64,000 nt of DNA from Arcticibacter sp041902385 (GCF_041902385.1 NZ_CP169244.1:3844001-3908000), one strand, 5' to 3'. Shown: positions 9,599-18,886, counted from the stretch's first letter. Translations and numbers: made by a program. The notes: generated by a model from the sequence alone, not told the origin.

Positions 9599-9622
9599 TC
9601 AGGATTTCTTGGATGTAAATGG

Positions 9623-9630
9623 CAAAGGTA
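9623..9630 (-). promoter_or_regulatory. -7 box (TACCTTTG) before the M16 peptidase pair
   Basis: Read on the minus strand, TACCTTTG matches TAnnTTTG exactly, 24 nt upstream of the ATG at 9598. No clear -33 element is visible at the expected distance. Confidence 0.45.
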
Positions 9631-9749
9631 ATCTTTTAGCCCATACTTTCAGAAGAACTGCTTTACGCAATCCACACCGGCCCGCCAATGTGGATATCTA
9701 TTTTCGTTAGCTCAGCCCTTTTAGATTTCTGCTTTCGGCTTTTTTCCCC

Positions 9750-9757
9750 TACCTTTG
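9750..9757 (+). promoter_or_regulatory. -7 box (TACCTTTG) before pyrG
   Basis: An exact TAnnTTTG match 65 nt before the pyrG start, with a T-rich stretch near the -33 position but no perfect TTG. It would leave a leader of roughly 60 nt. Confidence 0.45.
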
Positions 9758-9822
9758 TAACCCGTACAAAAACATGATCTGCCAATGCCAAATCAGGCGG
9801 TTCATGAAAATTCACTATTCAC

Positions 9823-11460
9823 ATGACCAAATATATTTTTGTTACGGGCGGCGTAACTTCGTCGTTAGGAAAAGGGATTATTTCTGCTTCATTAGCAAAG
9901 CTGCTGCAGGCTCGTGGTTACAGGGTAACCATTCAAAAGTTCGATCCTTACATTAACATTGATCCCGGAACTTTGAATCCGTACGAGCACGGTGAGTGCT
10001 ATGTAACAGAGGACGGAGCAGAAACTGACCTTGACCTTGGTCATTATGAGCGCTTTTTAAACGTACCAACCTCTCAGGCGAACAACATCACAACCGGCCG
10101 TATTTATCAGAACGTGATCAATCAGGAGCGCGAGGGTGCCTATCTGGGCAAGACGGTGCAGGTTATTCCTCACATTACCGACGAGATTAAAAGGAATATC
10201 AGGATACTTGGCGAAAATGGTGAGTACGACATTGTGATCACTGAGCTGGGCGGTACTGTAGGCGATATTGAATCACTGCCCTATATTGAGGCGGTACGTC
10301 AGTTCCGCTGGGAAACAGGCTATAACAATTCCCTGGTGATCCATCTTACCCTGATCCCATTCCTTGCAGCTGCCGGAGAGCTCAAAACCAAGCCGACGCA
10401 GCACTCGGTGAAGACCTTGCTTGAGTACGGAATTCAGCCCGATATACTGGTGTGCCGTACTGAACACCGCTTGTCGCTTGATCTGAGAAGAAAGATCGCA
10501 CTTTTCTGTAATGTGAATATTAACGCCGTGGTAGAATCAATTGACGCTTCCACGATCTATGATGTGCCTCTGCTGATGCTGAAAGAGCAGCTTGACCGCA
10601 CGGTACTGGCAAAACTAAAACTTTCAAGCAAGAGCGAACCTAATCTGGAGAACTGGAAGAATTTCCTGGGGCGTTTAAAGAACCCTACCTCTGAAGTGCG
10701 CATCGGTCTGGTAGGCAAATATGTTGAACTTCCGGACGCCTACAAGTCGATCAATGAGGCGTTTATACACGCAGGGGCGAGCAATGAATGCAAGGTGAAG
10801 GTAGAATGCATACATTCAGAGAGCATCACCGACGAAAATGTAGCAGAACGGCTCGCAGGCCTTCACGGTGTACTCGTAGCGCCTGGTTTTGGTAACAGAG
10901 GTATCGAAGGGAAGATCATCGCAATCAGACACGTCCGCGAAAACGGGATACCGTTCTTCGGAATATGTCTGGGTATGCAATGTGCTGTTATAGAATTCGG
11001 TCGCAATGTGCTGGGCTTAAAAGGCGCACACAGTACAGAGATGGATGAAAACACCGAGTACCCGGTTATATCCATGATGGAAGAGCAGAAAAAGATCAGG
11101 AATAAAGGGGGAACGATGCGTTTAGGTGCTTACACCTGCGACATCAGGAAGGGTTCGAAGGCTGCATTAATATATGGCAAGACCCAGATTACCGAGCGTC
11201 ACCGCCACCGGTATGAATTCAATAACGAGTATTTGAAACAGTATGAAGAGGCGGGAATGATTGCATCTGGTATTAATCCTGATAATAACCTGGTTGAAAT
11301 TGTAGAGCTGAAAAACCATCCGTTTTTTGTGGCCGGGCAGTTTCACCCTGAATTAAAATCGACGGTTGCTAATCCTCACCCACTTTTTGTTAACTTTGTC
11401 GCCGCTTCTTTGGCTTTTGCCAGAAAGAATAACATTTTGAAAGAGGATATCAGCAAATAA
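9823..11460 (+). CDS. pyrG: CTP synthase
   Basis: Converts UTP to CTP with ATP and glutamine; cytoplasmic, and the gatekeeper of pyrimidine triphosphate balance. The length of 545 residues is standard. The synthetase domain opens with the signature FVTGGVTSSLGKGIISASLA (P-loop), then KFDPYINIDPGTLNPYEHGE and EDGAETDLDLGHYERF. The C-terminal class I glutamine amidotransferase has its nucleophile in FFGICLGMQCAVIEF and the His/Glu pair in GQFHPELKS. The start at 9823 gives the canonical MTKYIFVTGG N-terminus. The yidC start codon follows the stop directly, so the two genes are cotranscribed. Confidence 0.97.
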   Translation: MTKYIFVTGGVTSSLGKGIISASLAKLLQARGYRVTIQKFDPYINIDPGTLNPYEHGECYVTEDGAETDLDLGHYERFLNVPTSQANNITTGRIYQNVINQEREGAYLGKTVQVIPHITDEIKRNIRILGENGEYDIVITELGGTVGDIESLPYIEAVRQFRWETGYNNSLVIHLTLIPFLAAAGELKTKPTQHSVKTLLEYGIQPDILVCRTEHRLSLDLRRKIALFCNVNINAVVESIDASTIYDVPLLMLKEQLDRTVLAKLKLSSKSEPNLENWKNFLGRLKNPTSEVRIGLVGKYVELPDAYKSINEAFIHAGASNECKVKVECIHSESITDENVAERLAGLHGVLVAPGFGNRGIEGKIIAIRHVRENGIPFFGICLGMQCAVIEFGRNVLGLKGAHSTEMDENTEYPVISMMEEQKKIRNKGGTMRLGAYTCDIRKGSKAALIYGKTQITERHRHRYEFNNEYLKQYEEAGMIASGINPDNNLVEIVELKNHPFFVAGQFHPELKSTVANPHPLFVNFVAASLAFARKNNILKEDISK

Positions 11461-13296
11461 ATGGATAGAAATACGTTCACAGGATTATTCTTAATCCTTA
11501 TTATTCTTATAGGTTTTACCTATTTCTCACGTCCTTCAGAAGAACAGTTAAAAAAGGAACAGCTATTACAGGATTCTTTGGCTAATGTGAAGTCAGGAAA
11601 GCAGCCTTCGGTTAAAATGCCCCTGGCATCAAAACCTGCAGCTCCTGTTGTCGATTCTGCAGCATTACGCGGTCCCTTTGGTCCTGCCAATCAGGGCGTT
11701 AATTCTTCTGTAGTTCTTCAGAATGAGCATGTAAAAGTTAACTTAAGCACAAAGGGCGGGAGAATTTCTTCCGTTGAGCTTAAAGAATTCAAAACATACG
11801 ATCAGAAGCCGGTGATTCTTTTTGACGAGAACGAAAGCAGCTTCGGCCTTGTTTTTCATGCAGGTAATTCGATCATCAATACGAAGAACCTCTACTTTAC
11901 CCCTTCTTCCCAAAGCCTTACTGTAGCCAATACCGACTCGGGCTCCGTCACCATGCGTCTCAAATATTCCGATTCGCAGTATATCGACTACATCTATTCC
12001 CTTAAAGGGAACAGTTATAAGGTAGACTTGAACATTGTTGCAACCGGGCTTCAAAGTGTCATCTCTCCCAATCAGCCTCTTGTTCTGAACTGGGATGCCG
12101 TTTTAAAGCAGAAGGAAAAGGATATCAACAGTGAGCACAGGTATTCGGGCGGATACTTTAACCATGGCGACAATGAAGTAGACCATATCGGTACTACTAA
12201 AGATGAGAAGAAAGAACTTGGAGAAGACGGGAAGGTCCGCTGGATATCCTTCAAGCAGCATTTCTTTTCCAACGTGCTGATTGCCAGAAATGGGTTTGAT
12301 AAGGGAACTCTCGCAGTGAACACCTCAGCTGCGCCTGGAATAGTGAAAACGTTCTCTGCAAGCATGCAGCTTCCGGCGCTTAAAACAGCACAGGCTGTTT
12401 ACCCGCTCCAGTTTTATTTTGGCCCTAACCGTTTCCATACCCTGAAGGCGCAAGGCTACGATTTAGAGCGTCAGATTGACCTCGGATGGGGACCGCTGAA
12501 ATACATCAACCGGGTTGCAGTTATTCCTATATTTAACTTTCTTGAAGGGCTCGGCTGGAATTATGGGCTGATCATTCTCGTGCTCACGATTTTGTTGAAG
12601 CTCGTTCTTTCTCCCCTTACCTACAAGTCGTACCTCTCAATGGCCAAGATGCGGGTGCTGAAGCCCGAGATGGACGAGATCAAAGCGAAAGTGGGCGAAG
12701 ACAACCCGACCCTCCTGCAGCAGGAATACCTGAAGCTTTATAAGAAAGCGGGCGTAAATCCGCTTGGGGGCTGTATCCCGATGGTGCTGCAGCTGCCGAT
12801 TGTGATGGCCTTCTTCTTCTTCTTCCCTAACTTGTTCGAGTTAAGACAGGAGAGCTTTTTATGGATGAAGGACTTGTCTACCTACGATTCAGTCATAAAC
12901 TTTAGCCGGATCCCGGTCTTGAATGTGGATCACATCAGTCTGATGTGTTTGCTGATGACAGTGTCTACGCTCGTCATCACCTACTTCAATAACCAGACTT
13001 CGGGAGTGACCGGCCAGATGAAGTACGTTGGGTATATTACCCCGATCATCTTCCTTGGTGTGTTAAACAGCTATCCTTCTGGTTTGAATTACTACTATTT
13101 TCTTGCCAACTTGTTAACCTTTTTGCAGCAGTTCGTTATTCGCCAGTGGGTGAATGATGAAAAGATTCACGCGCGTATTCAGGAGAACAAGAACAAGCCT
13201 GAAACCGAAAAGAAGAAATCAAAGTTTCAGCAGCGTATGGATGAATACATGCGCCAGCAGCAGGCTAAAGCCAAAGATCAGAGCAGGAAGAAATAA
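11461..13296 (+). CDS. yidC: Membrane protein insertase YidC/Oxa1
   Basis: Inserts and folds inner-membrane proteins with or without SecYEG. It has 611 residues: an N-terminal signal-anchor (TFTGLFLILIILIGFTYF), a large periplasmic beta-domain (residues ~80-345), then the conserved Oxa1 core from ~360 to 560 (GLGWNYGLIILVLTILLKLVLSPL, KAGVNPLGGCIPMVLQLPI, and a late pair of helices ending near FVIRQWV). The tail is strongly basic (KKKSKFQQRMDEYMRQQQ), as expected for ribosome contact. The gene begins at the base after the pyrG stop, an unusually tight junction typical of coupled expression in this phylum. Confidence 0.96.
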   Translation: MDRNTFTGLFLILIILIGFTYFSRPSEEQLKKEQLLQDSLANVKSGKQPSVKMPLASKPAAPVVDSAALRGPFGPANQGVNSSVVLQNEHVKVNLSTKGGRISSVELKEFKTYDQKPVILFDENESSFGLVFHAGNSIINTKNLYFTPSSQSLTVANTDSGSVTMRLKYSDSQYIDYIYSLKGNSYKVDLNIVATGLQSVISPNQPLVLNWDAVLKQKEKDINSEHRYSGGYFNHGDNEVDHIGTTKDEKKELGEDGKVRWISFKQHFFSNVLIARNGFDKGTLAVNTSAAPGIVKTFSASMQLPALKTAQAVYPLQFYFGPNRFHTLKAQGYDLERQIDLGWGPLKYINRVAVIPIFNFLEGLGWNYGLIILVLTILLKLVLSPLTYKSYLSMAKMRVLKPEMDEIKAKVGEDNPTLLQQEYLKLYKKAGVNPLGGCIPMVLQLPIVMAFFFFFPNLFELRQESFLWMKDLSTYDSVINFSRIPVLNVDHISLMCLLMTVSTLVITYFNNQTSGVTGQMKYVGYITPIIFLGVLNSYPSGLNYYYFLANLLTFLQQFVIRQWVNDEKIHARIQENKNKPETEKKKSKFQQRMDEYMRQQQAKAKDQSRKK

Positions 13297-13323
13297 CAAA
13301 TCAGGTGCCCGACGCTTCGGGCA

Positions 13324-13381
13324 GGCGAATAAAACGTGAAAGGGCTCCGGGATACCGGGGCCCTTTCACGTTTTATTCGCC
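13324..13381. terminator. 27-bp-stem palindromic hairpin between yidC and mqo
   Basis: Positions 13324-13350 pair with 13355-13381: 27 consecutive base pairs with a single G-U pair and a GATA loop. A smaller hairpin (GCCCGA-CGC-TCGGGC type, about 13305-13322) sits just before it. There is no T run after the large stem, so it is not a textbook intrinsic terminator. As RNA it would form an exceptionally stable end on either strand. It probably marks the 3' end of pyrG-yidC, but a small REP-like element is possible. Confidence 0.6.
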
Positions 13382-13443
13382 CTGGCTTCTCCCCCTCTGG
13401 CATATTTTTTGAACCATGGTTAGCACTCTATCCTATGTATAAC

Positions 13444-14976
13444 ATGAATCAACAAGAATCTTACGGTAAATCCGAAACAGATGTCGTTTTAATTGGAGCT
13501 GGTATCATGAGCGCCACCCTGGGTATCTTACTTAAACAGCTCGAGCCAAATATCAGGATTAACATATATGAACGCCAGAATGCTGCCGCTACGGAAAGTT
13601 CTGATGCATGGAACAATGCCGGGACCGGCCACTCAGCATTTTGTGAACTTAACTACACCCCTCAGCTGCCCGATGGAAGTATTGATACTACGAAAGCGGT
13701 AAAGATTGCTGAATCGTTTGAGATCTCCCGACAGTTCTGGGCTTCCGTGGTTGAAAGCGGGTACATTTGTCCGCCGAAAAATTTCATAAGAAGCATCCCC
13801 CATATCAGTTTTGTGTGGGGCGACCAGAACGTGGAATACCTTAGGAAAAGGTATGAGGCGATGGTCAGGCAGCCTATTTTTAAGGGAATGGAATATTCAG
13901 ATGATCCGGAAGTGCTGAAGCAATGGATCCCGCTTGTGATGCAGGGCAGAGACAGGTCGCAAAAGGTTGCTGCCACCCGAATGGTTGTGGGAACGGATGT
14001 GAACTTTGGAGCCCTTACCCGGTGTATGTTCACCAAGTTACAGAGCTTACCCGACACGATGCTTGAGTTCCAGCACGACGTCCGTGATCTCCGACAGGAT
14101 AAGAACGGTCGCTGGCACATTCGTCTGAAGGATCTGGTCACCCGCAAAGAAAAAGAGATATCAGCCCGCTTTGTCTTTATCGGTGCCGGCGGCGGATCTC
14201 TTCCGCTATTGCTAAAGTCGGGCATTAAGGAAGGCAAGGGCTTTGGCGGATTTCCGGTAAGCGGCCAATGGCTTGTGTGTACCAATCCGGCCGTTATTGA
14301 AAAACATGAAGCCAAGGTGTATGGCAAGGCTGAAGTGGGCTCTCCTCCTATGTCGGTGCCCCACTTAGACACCCGGGTGATTAACGGAAAAAAGGCGTTG
14401 CTTTTTGGACCGTATGCCGGGTTCTCTACCAAGTTTCTTAAGAAGGGGTCTTTCTTTGACCTGCTTCTGTCTCTCCGGCCTAACAATATTATTCCGATGA
14501 TCTCAGCGGGGCTAGCTAACCTGCCGCTTACGCGTTACCTCGTCGGGCAGGTCGTGCAGTCGCCGGAGGACAGGTTACAAACGCTGAGGGACTATTTTCC
14601 CAATGCCCGGATGGAGGATTGGGAACTCGAAGTTGCCGGCCAGCGGGTGCAGGTGATCAAGAAGGATCCTAAAAAGGGTGGAATACTTGAATTTGGTACA
14701 GAAGTAGTAAGTGAGTCGGACGGTACCCTTGCGGCCTTGCTGGGCGCATCACCAGGAGCATCCACCGCTGTCGCCATTATGCTCAACCTGCTTGAACGTT
14801 GCTTTAAGGAAGAATTTAAGTCGGAAAGATGGCAGGCGAAGCTGAGGGAGCTGATCCCTTCATTTGGTACCTCCCTCAACGAGCAGCCGGAGCTGTGTGC
14901 GCAACTTCGTGAACATACCAGCCGGGTACTCAATCTGAAGATGGCCCCCGTAGCGGAGGCAGCGTTGGAAGTATAG
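13444..14976 (+). CDS. mqo: Malate:quinone oxidoreductase
   Basis: An FAD-dependent, membrane-associated enzyme that oxidises malate to oxaloacetate and passes electrons to quinone in the TCA cycle. The chosen start gives 510 residues beginning MNQQESYGKSETDVVLIGAG; an ATG three codons earlier (13435) is also possible. The frame stays open upstream into the palindromic hairpin, but that is not protein-like. The N-terminal dinucleotide fold VVLIGAGIMSATLGILLKQ is followed by the family block AWNNAGTGHSAFCELNYTPQ and by FVFIGAGGGSLPLLLKSGI. The C-terminal GASPGASTAVAIMLNLLERC segment is diagnostic. Flanked by hairpins on both sides, so probably monocistronic. Confidence 0.95.
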   Translation: MNQQESYGKSETDVVLIGAGIMSATLGILLKQLEPNIRINIYERQNAAATESSDAWNNAGTGHSAFCELNYTPQLPDGSIDTTKAVKIAESFEISRQFWASVVESGYICPPKNFIRSIPHISFVWGDQNVEYLRKRYEAMVRQPIFKGMEYSDDPEVLKQWIPLVMQGRDRSQKVAATRMVVGTDVNFGALTRCMFTKLQSLPDTMLEFQHDVRDLRQDKNGRWHIRLKDLVTRKEKEISARFVFIGAGGGSLPLLLKSGIKEGKGFGGFPVSGQWLVCTNPAVIEKHEAKVYGKAEVGSPPMSVPHLDTRVINGKKALLFGPYAGFSTKFLKKGSFFDLLLSLRPNNIIPMISAGLANLPLTRYLVGQVVQSPEDRLQTLRDYFPNARMEDWELEVAGQRVQVIKKDPKKGGILEFGTEVVSESDGTLAALLGASPGASTAVAIMLNLLERCFKEEFKSERWQAKLRELIPSFGTSLNEQPELCAQLREHTSRVLNLKMAPVAEAALEV

Positions 14977-15058
14977 GGCGATACGTGGCAGAAGCAACTC
15001 TGGGAATTTTAATGCCTGCTCCCCGTGTCCGTCGGTAGATTTTCTGTATTACTAGCTT

Positions 15059-15098
15059 ACTAAAAAGGGGAAGCAAACAGCTTCTCCTTTTTAGTTTT
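15059..15098. terminator. Bidirectional terminator between mqo and MFS exporter
   Basis: A 16-bp stem with one mismatch pairs 15059-15074 with 15080-15095 around AAACA. The arms carry A-rich and T-rich ends, so the hairpin can act on both converging transcripts. Confidence 0.8.
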
Positions 15099-15183
15099 AG
15101 CCGGTCGATTCAGGCTTGTTTTTAATTCAGTAGCAACCCCGTCATCCATTCTTTTCGTTCCTCCGCAAAACTAGCCGCTGGTA

Positions 15184-16356
15184 TTAAACGGTGGGTCTGC
15201 TACGTTGGCGAAGTACTACGTAGACAAGTGCTCCAAACGTCAGAACGGAGGAAATGTAGAAGTTAAAAGGAATCCGGCTGATGTGGTCCTGATAAACAAG
15301 TCCGGCAATAAAAGCGCCAAGGCCAATTCCTGCTTCCAGGGCGATGTACATGGTCGCCATGGCCCTTCCTCTGTGTTCCGGGTGACTCAGGTCTACTGTC
15401 CAAGCATTGACTGCAGGAGAAAGAATGCCAGTAGCCACCCCATATAAAACGGAAGCCGCAAGGAGGGTTGTAGTGCTGGAAGCCGCGCCAATCAGGATGA
15501 ATGCAATCCCCAGAAGAAGAAGTGCTACCTGAATTACTTTTACCCGTCCGTACTGGTCCGACACCTTCCCTGCTATGAAGCGGATTAAAAGAGAGGAGAT
15601 CGTGAAGGTCATAAAGAACAGCCCCTTGTTCCTCATGCCGAGATGGTCTCCCAGATCGGGAATTAAGGTAAGGAGTACGCCGTAGCCCATGTAGGAAAGC
15701 AAGGTCACCAGTGCGGCCGGGATGACGCGTCCTTCAATGATCTCATTCTTCGATATCCTCAGTAGTGAAAATCTGAATTTTTGTTTCTGCTTAACCGTTT
15801 CCTTCATGTTCATCAGAATGACAATGGAAAGGAGAGCAAAGAGCGAAGAGCAATAGAAAAGCACGTTGATGGAATAGTTGGCGGTGATGGCACTCCCAAT
15901 AGCCGGACCGATGGCCATGCCGGTACTGAAACAGAGTCCGTGTATTCCCATTGCCTCTCCCCATCGGTTAACGGGCACAATATCTGCCACGTAGGCGGCC
16001 GTTGCAGTAGGCTTAAAGCCGGTAGAGAATCCGTGAATGAGCCTGAGAAACAAAAAGCCGGCGACAGTAGTGAGCACCGGATACAGAAACCCGCAGACGA
16101 AACAAACGATCGAGCCCACTGCCATTACCGGAACACGCCCTACGGTGTCTGTCAGCTTACCGCTGAAGGGTCTGGAAATTCCAGCGGTAATGGTGAAAAG
16201 TGCGATGATAAGCCCCTTGTACTCCGCACCGCCCATCGAACTTAAATAGGAAGGCAGCTCAGGAATGAGCATGTTAAAGCTCGCCGAGAAGAGCAAAGAA
16301 CTCAGGCAGAGAAGACCAAAAGACCAGTTATAGATAGGATGTTGTTGTTTCGACAT
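15184..16356 (-). CDS. MFS transporter, drug-exporter type
   Basis: A 390-residue major facilitator with 12 predicted helices. The loop 2-3 motif appears as GKLTDTVGRVPVMAVGS and again as a half-repeat GKVSDQYGRVKVIQVAL in the second half. Motif C-like GLCFSTGMAIGPAIGSAI lies at helix 5, typical of 12/14-TM antiporters such as the multidrug and tetracycline groups. Export by H+ antiport is expected; the substrate is unknown. It stands alone, converging on mqo with a shared terminator, and a 480-nt non-coding stretch lies beyond its start codon. Confidence 0.88.
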   Translation of the reverse strand: MSKQQHPIYNWSFGLLCLSSLLFSASFNMLIPELPSYLSSMGGAEYKGLIIALFTITAGISRPFSGKLTDTVGRVPVMAVGSIVCFVCGFLYPVLTTVAGFLFLRLIHGFSTGFKPTATAAYVADIVPVNRWGEAMGIHGLCFSTGMAIGPAIGSAITANYSINVLFYCSSLFALLSIVILMNMKETVKQKQKFRFSLLRISKNEIIEGRVIPAALVTLLSYMGYGVLLTLIPDLGDHLGMRNKGLFFMTFTISSLLIRFIAGKVSDQYGRVKVIQVALLLLGIAFILIGAASSTTTLLAASVLYGVATGILSPAVNAWTVDLSHPEHRGRAMATMYIALEAGIGLGAFIAGLVYQDHISRIPFNFYISSVLTFGALVYVVLRQRSRPTV

Positions 16357-16840
16357 AATGAAGCGGCAAAAGTAGAAGAAGTAATTGAATAAAATGAGAA
16401 TAAATTGAAGCTCTGCTTAACTCCGGACACAGACCGATACAGATCTCAGCTCAACAAGATGGTATTTTTCCGACCCGGCTGGAACGGCAACGTGTTTGGA
16501 ACGTGGTCTGCCCTGAATGCGAGCTGCTTCGGCACTCCTTCGGTAACGCTTCGGCACTCCTTCGGCAGGACACGAAGATTTGTCAAAGGATCATAAACGC
16601 AGTGCCGGGTCAACATTGCTGCAGGTGCGAGCGCGGTCAGGAGCGGATCTGGTCAAATGTTAACCTTTACGTGATGCTCTCTTTGGAGCGGTGAACCGCT
16701 CAGAAGCAGACTTGTGTTCGTTTCATATGCTGCAGGCTGTCGATCCTGCATGCTGCCTTTTCAGCTATGTCAATACACTGGCCTTGTTTCATATGCCATA
16801 GGCTGCAGGGTAGCGATGCCGGTTTACGCAGTAGACCAGG
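16357..16840. other. Non-coding stretch with degenerate repeats
   Basis: No convincing gene is seen in either direction. The stretch holds an 18-bp direct repeat (16526-16543 and 16548-16565), a small hairpin GAGCGG-TGAA-CCGCTC (16686-16701), and two imperfect ~40-nt copies beginning GTTTCATATGC (from 16720 and from 16786). It looks like decayed repeat material, without an identifiable transposase. Confidence 0.5.
16526..16565. repeat. Two tandem copies of an 18-bp GC-rich repeat
   Basis: GCTTCGGCACTCCTTCGG occurs at 16526-16543 and 16548-16565, identical, with a 22-nt period. Function unknown; no third copy is seen in the window. Confidence 0.75.
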
Positions 16841-16856
16841 TTGAATAAATTATGGC

Positions 16857-16864
16857 TAAATTTG
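16857..16864 (+). promoter_or_regulatory. -7 box (TAAATTTG) immediately before queG
   Basis: An exact TAnnTTTG match that ends 6 nt before the ATG at 16871. The only upstream TTG (16841) is 13 nt away, too close for the usual spacing. If used, the transcript would start at or next to the start codon. Confidence 0.45.
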
Positions 16865-16870
16865 CTTTAT

Positions 16871-17830
16871 ATGTTTACCGCAAACTCTGGCAACAGTAAG
16901 TTTATTAAGGATGAGGCGAGGCGGCTTGGTTTTATGTTTTGCGGTATTGCAAAGGCAGAGTTCCTCGAAGACGAAGCTCCGCGGCTGGAAGAATGGCTGC
17001 AAAAGGGCTATCATGGGAAGATGAGCTACATGGAGAACTATTTCGATAAGAGGCTGGATCCACGGAAACTAGTGGAGGGAGCACGCTCTGTGATCTCGCT
17101 GGGTCTGAACTATTTTACTGACCAGCCTCAGGCTGATTCTCTTGCCCCCCGGCTTTCCAAGTATGCATACGGAAGGGATTATCACCACGTCATCAAAGAT
17201 AAATTGAAGGAGCTTCTTACGTCGATATCTGATCGCGTTGGCCAAGTCAGCGGACGCGCTTTTGTAGATTCGGCTCCTGTGCTTGACCGCGCCTGGGCCA
17301 AACGCTCCGGGCTGGGCTGGGTGGGTAAGAACGCTAACCTGATCAATAAAAATAGCGGCTCCTTCTTCTTTCTGGCAGAGCTGATCATTGACCTCGAGCT
17401 CGAATACGACTTGCCCGCAGCGAAGGACTATTGCGGCACCTGTACCCGCTGTCTCGACGCCTGTCCCACTCAGGCCATTGTTTCCCCGGGAGTGGTTGAC
17501 GGGAGCCGGTGCATTTCGTACCTCACCATTGAGTTGAAAGAAGAGCTGCCGGCTGAATTCAAAGGTCAGATGGATAACTGGATGTTTGGCTGTGATGTAT
17601 GCCAGGATGTGTGTCCCTGGAACCGCTTTTCCAGGCCTCATCAGGAGCCCGACTTTGAGCCCCACCCCGATCTGCTTCAGCTTAAAAAAGAAGACTGGGA
17701 TGAAATTACTGAGGAAGTCTTTCAAAAAGTATTTAAGGGGTCGGCTGTTAAGAGAACCAAATACAGTGGATTGACAAGGAATATTCGCTTTCTGAGGCAG
17801 GATCTGCCTGGGGAGGATGGAAACTCATAG
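16871..17830 (+). CDS. queG: Epoxyqueuosine reductase
   Basis: A cobalamin- and 4Fe-4S-dependent enzyme that reduces epoxyqueuosine to queuosine in tRNA, the last step of Q synthesis. The 319-residue product starts at ATG 16871 (MFTANSGNSKFIKDEARR); a TTG 30 nt upstream is in frame but overlaps the promoter-like box. Two ferredoxin-type clusters are visible: CGTCTRCLDACPTQAI (residues ~193-208) and CDVCQDVCPWN (~238-248). The N-terminal domain has the family blocks RSVISLGLNYF and KRSGLGWVGKNANLI. A second queuosine gene, queE, is in this window at 53.4 kb, so the pathway is present though scattered. Confidence 0.95.
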   Translation: MFTANSGNSKFIKDEARRLGFMFCGIAKAEFLEDEAPRLEEWLQKGYHGKMSYMENYFDKRLDPRKLVEGARSVISLGLNYFTDQPQADSLAPRLSKYAYGRDYHHVIKDKLKELLTSISDRVGQVSGRAFVDSAPVLDRAWAKRSGLGWVGKNANLINKNSGSFFFLAELIIDLELEYDLPAAKDYCGTCTRCLDACPTQAIVSPGVVDGSRCISYLTIELKEELPAEFKGQMDNWMFGCDVCQDVCPWNRFSRPHQEPDFEPHPDLLQLKKEDWDEITEEVFQKVFKGSAVKRTKYSGLTRNIRFLRQDLPGEDGNS

Positions 17831-17859
17831 CTCCCCAGCCGGCGGCTCAGGGAGCTATG
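17826..17859. terminator. Bidirectional hairpin between queG and the exonuclease gene
   Basis: CATAGCTCCC (17826-17835) pairs perfectly with GGGAGCTATG (17850-17859), with an inner AGCC/GGCT stem. The queG stop codon lies inside the left arm. No long T run follows, so termination strength is uncertain. Confidence 0.6.
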
Positions 17860-17866
17860 AAAATTC

Positions 17867-18886
17867 TTATTTTCCGAACTTTTGCTTCAGCAGGTCAAGC
17901 ATCTCATTCGTGATGGGCTCTGACTTTTCTTTTCTTGGCTGCTGTCGGGGCTGATTGGGATTGCCTTTAAACTCCCTCTTTTGGAAATGCGGCCTTTGAG
18001 CCTGTCCCTGTTGTATGCTCTTGCTTCCTTCGGGCCGGTCAAAGACTACGGTCTTTTCCGTTTGCTGTTTGATCATCACTTTCTTTTCATTCCATCTCAC
18101 CCAGATCTTTTCCAGACAACGTTTGGTGTATAGCGGGAAATCTCCCTGCTGCATCCAGGAATAGTAACTCGGTTCTGACTGAAATACGTCCTCTACACAC
18201 TTGCCCTTGTGCTTTCCAAAGTTGAACACCTCGATGCCATTGTCGTTATACACAATCCTTCCGGCAAAGTCAACCGGCCTGCTCATGTTGCTGAACGTGT
18301 GAAGTGCGTCGATATCATTCTGCACGGGCACAGACTTGTTTCCTTTCTTATCTTCCCATTCTTTGTCCTTGTACTTGTCCAGCTGGGCAAGGAGTACCTC
18401 ATAGGTGGCCATCGTGTCGGCCTGCGCAGAATGGGCATTTTCGATCTCTTTGCCGCAATAGAACTTATAGGCCGCCTTCAGCGTCCTTTGTTCCATCTGG
18501 TGAAAGATGTTCTGCACGTCGACAAATCTTCGGTTTTCAAGCTCAAACTCCACCCCTGCTCTCAGGAATTCTTCCATGAGCATCGGAATGTCAAACTTGT
18601 TGGAGTTGTAACCCGCGAGGTCGCAATCGGTTAGAAAATCTGCGTACTCCTGCGCTACATCCCTGAAGGTTGGTGCATCCTTTACGTCCTCGTCATAGAT
18701 GCCATGTATGATCGATGTCTCGTAGGGTATTGACATTTTCGGATTGATCCTTGCGCTTTTCATTTCCTGGGAGCCGTCGGGTAATACCTTCAAAACAGCA
18801 ATTTCTACAATCCTGTCCAGCCCGATCACTGTACCCGTAGCTTCTAAGTCGAAGAAAGCAATAGGGCGTTTAAGATTCAGTTTCAT
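17867..18886 (-). CDS. DnaQ-like DEDDh 3'-5' exonuclease
   Basis: A 339-residue protein with an N-terminal DEDDh exonuclease domain: ExoI FFDLEATGT (residues ~10-18), ExoII LAGYNSNKFDIPML, and ExoIII HSAQADTMAT with the catalytic His. I start it at MKLNLKRPIAFFDLEATG; an upstream ATG 84 nt earlier adds a sequence without family character. After the nuclease comes a ~100-residue region (FAGRIVYNDNGIEVFNFGKH), seen in Bacteroidota exonucleases of this size, and then a Gln/Arg/Lys-rich disordered tail. It may be a stand-alone repair or RNA/DNA trimming nuclease, and not necessarily polymerase III epsilon. It converges on queG. Confidence 0.85.
   Translation of the reverse strand: MKLNLKRPIAFFDLEATGTVIGLDRIVEIAVLKVLPDGSQEMKSARINPKMSIPYETSIIHGIYDEDVKDAPTFRDVAQEYADFLTDCDLAGYNSNKFDIPMLMEEFLRAGVEFELENRRFVDVQNIFHQMEQRTLKAAYKFYCGKEIENAHSAQADTMATYEVLLAQLDKYKDKEWEDKKGNKSVPVQNDIDALHTFSNMSRPVDFAGRIVYNDNGIEVFNFGKHKGKCVEDVFQSEPSYYSWMQQGDFPLYTKRCLEKIWVRWNEKKVMIKQQTEKTVVFDRPEGSKSIQQGQAQRPHFQKREFKGNPNQPRQQPRKEKSEPITNEMLDLLKQKFGK

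Noticed and set aside
13662..14486. 274-codon frame opposite mqo
   Set aside because: Shadow of the conserved mqo gene; Ser/Arg/Leu-rich composition and no family resemblance.
17069..17725. 218-codon frame opposite queG
   Set aside because: Lies wholly within queG, which has clear Fe-S motifs; no ribosome site.
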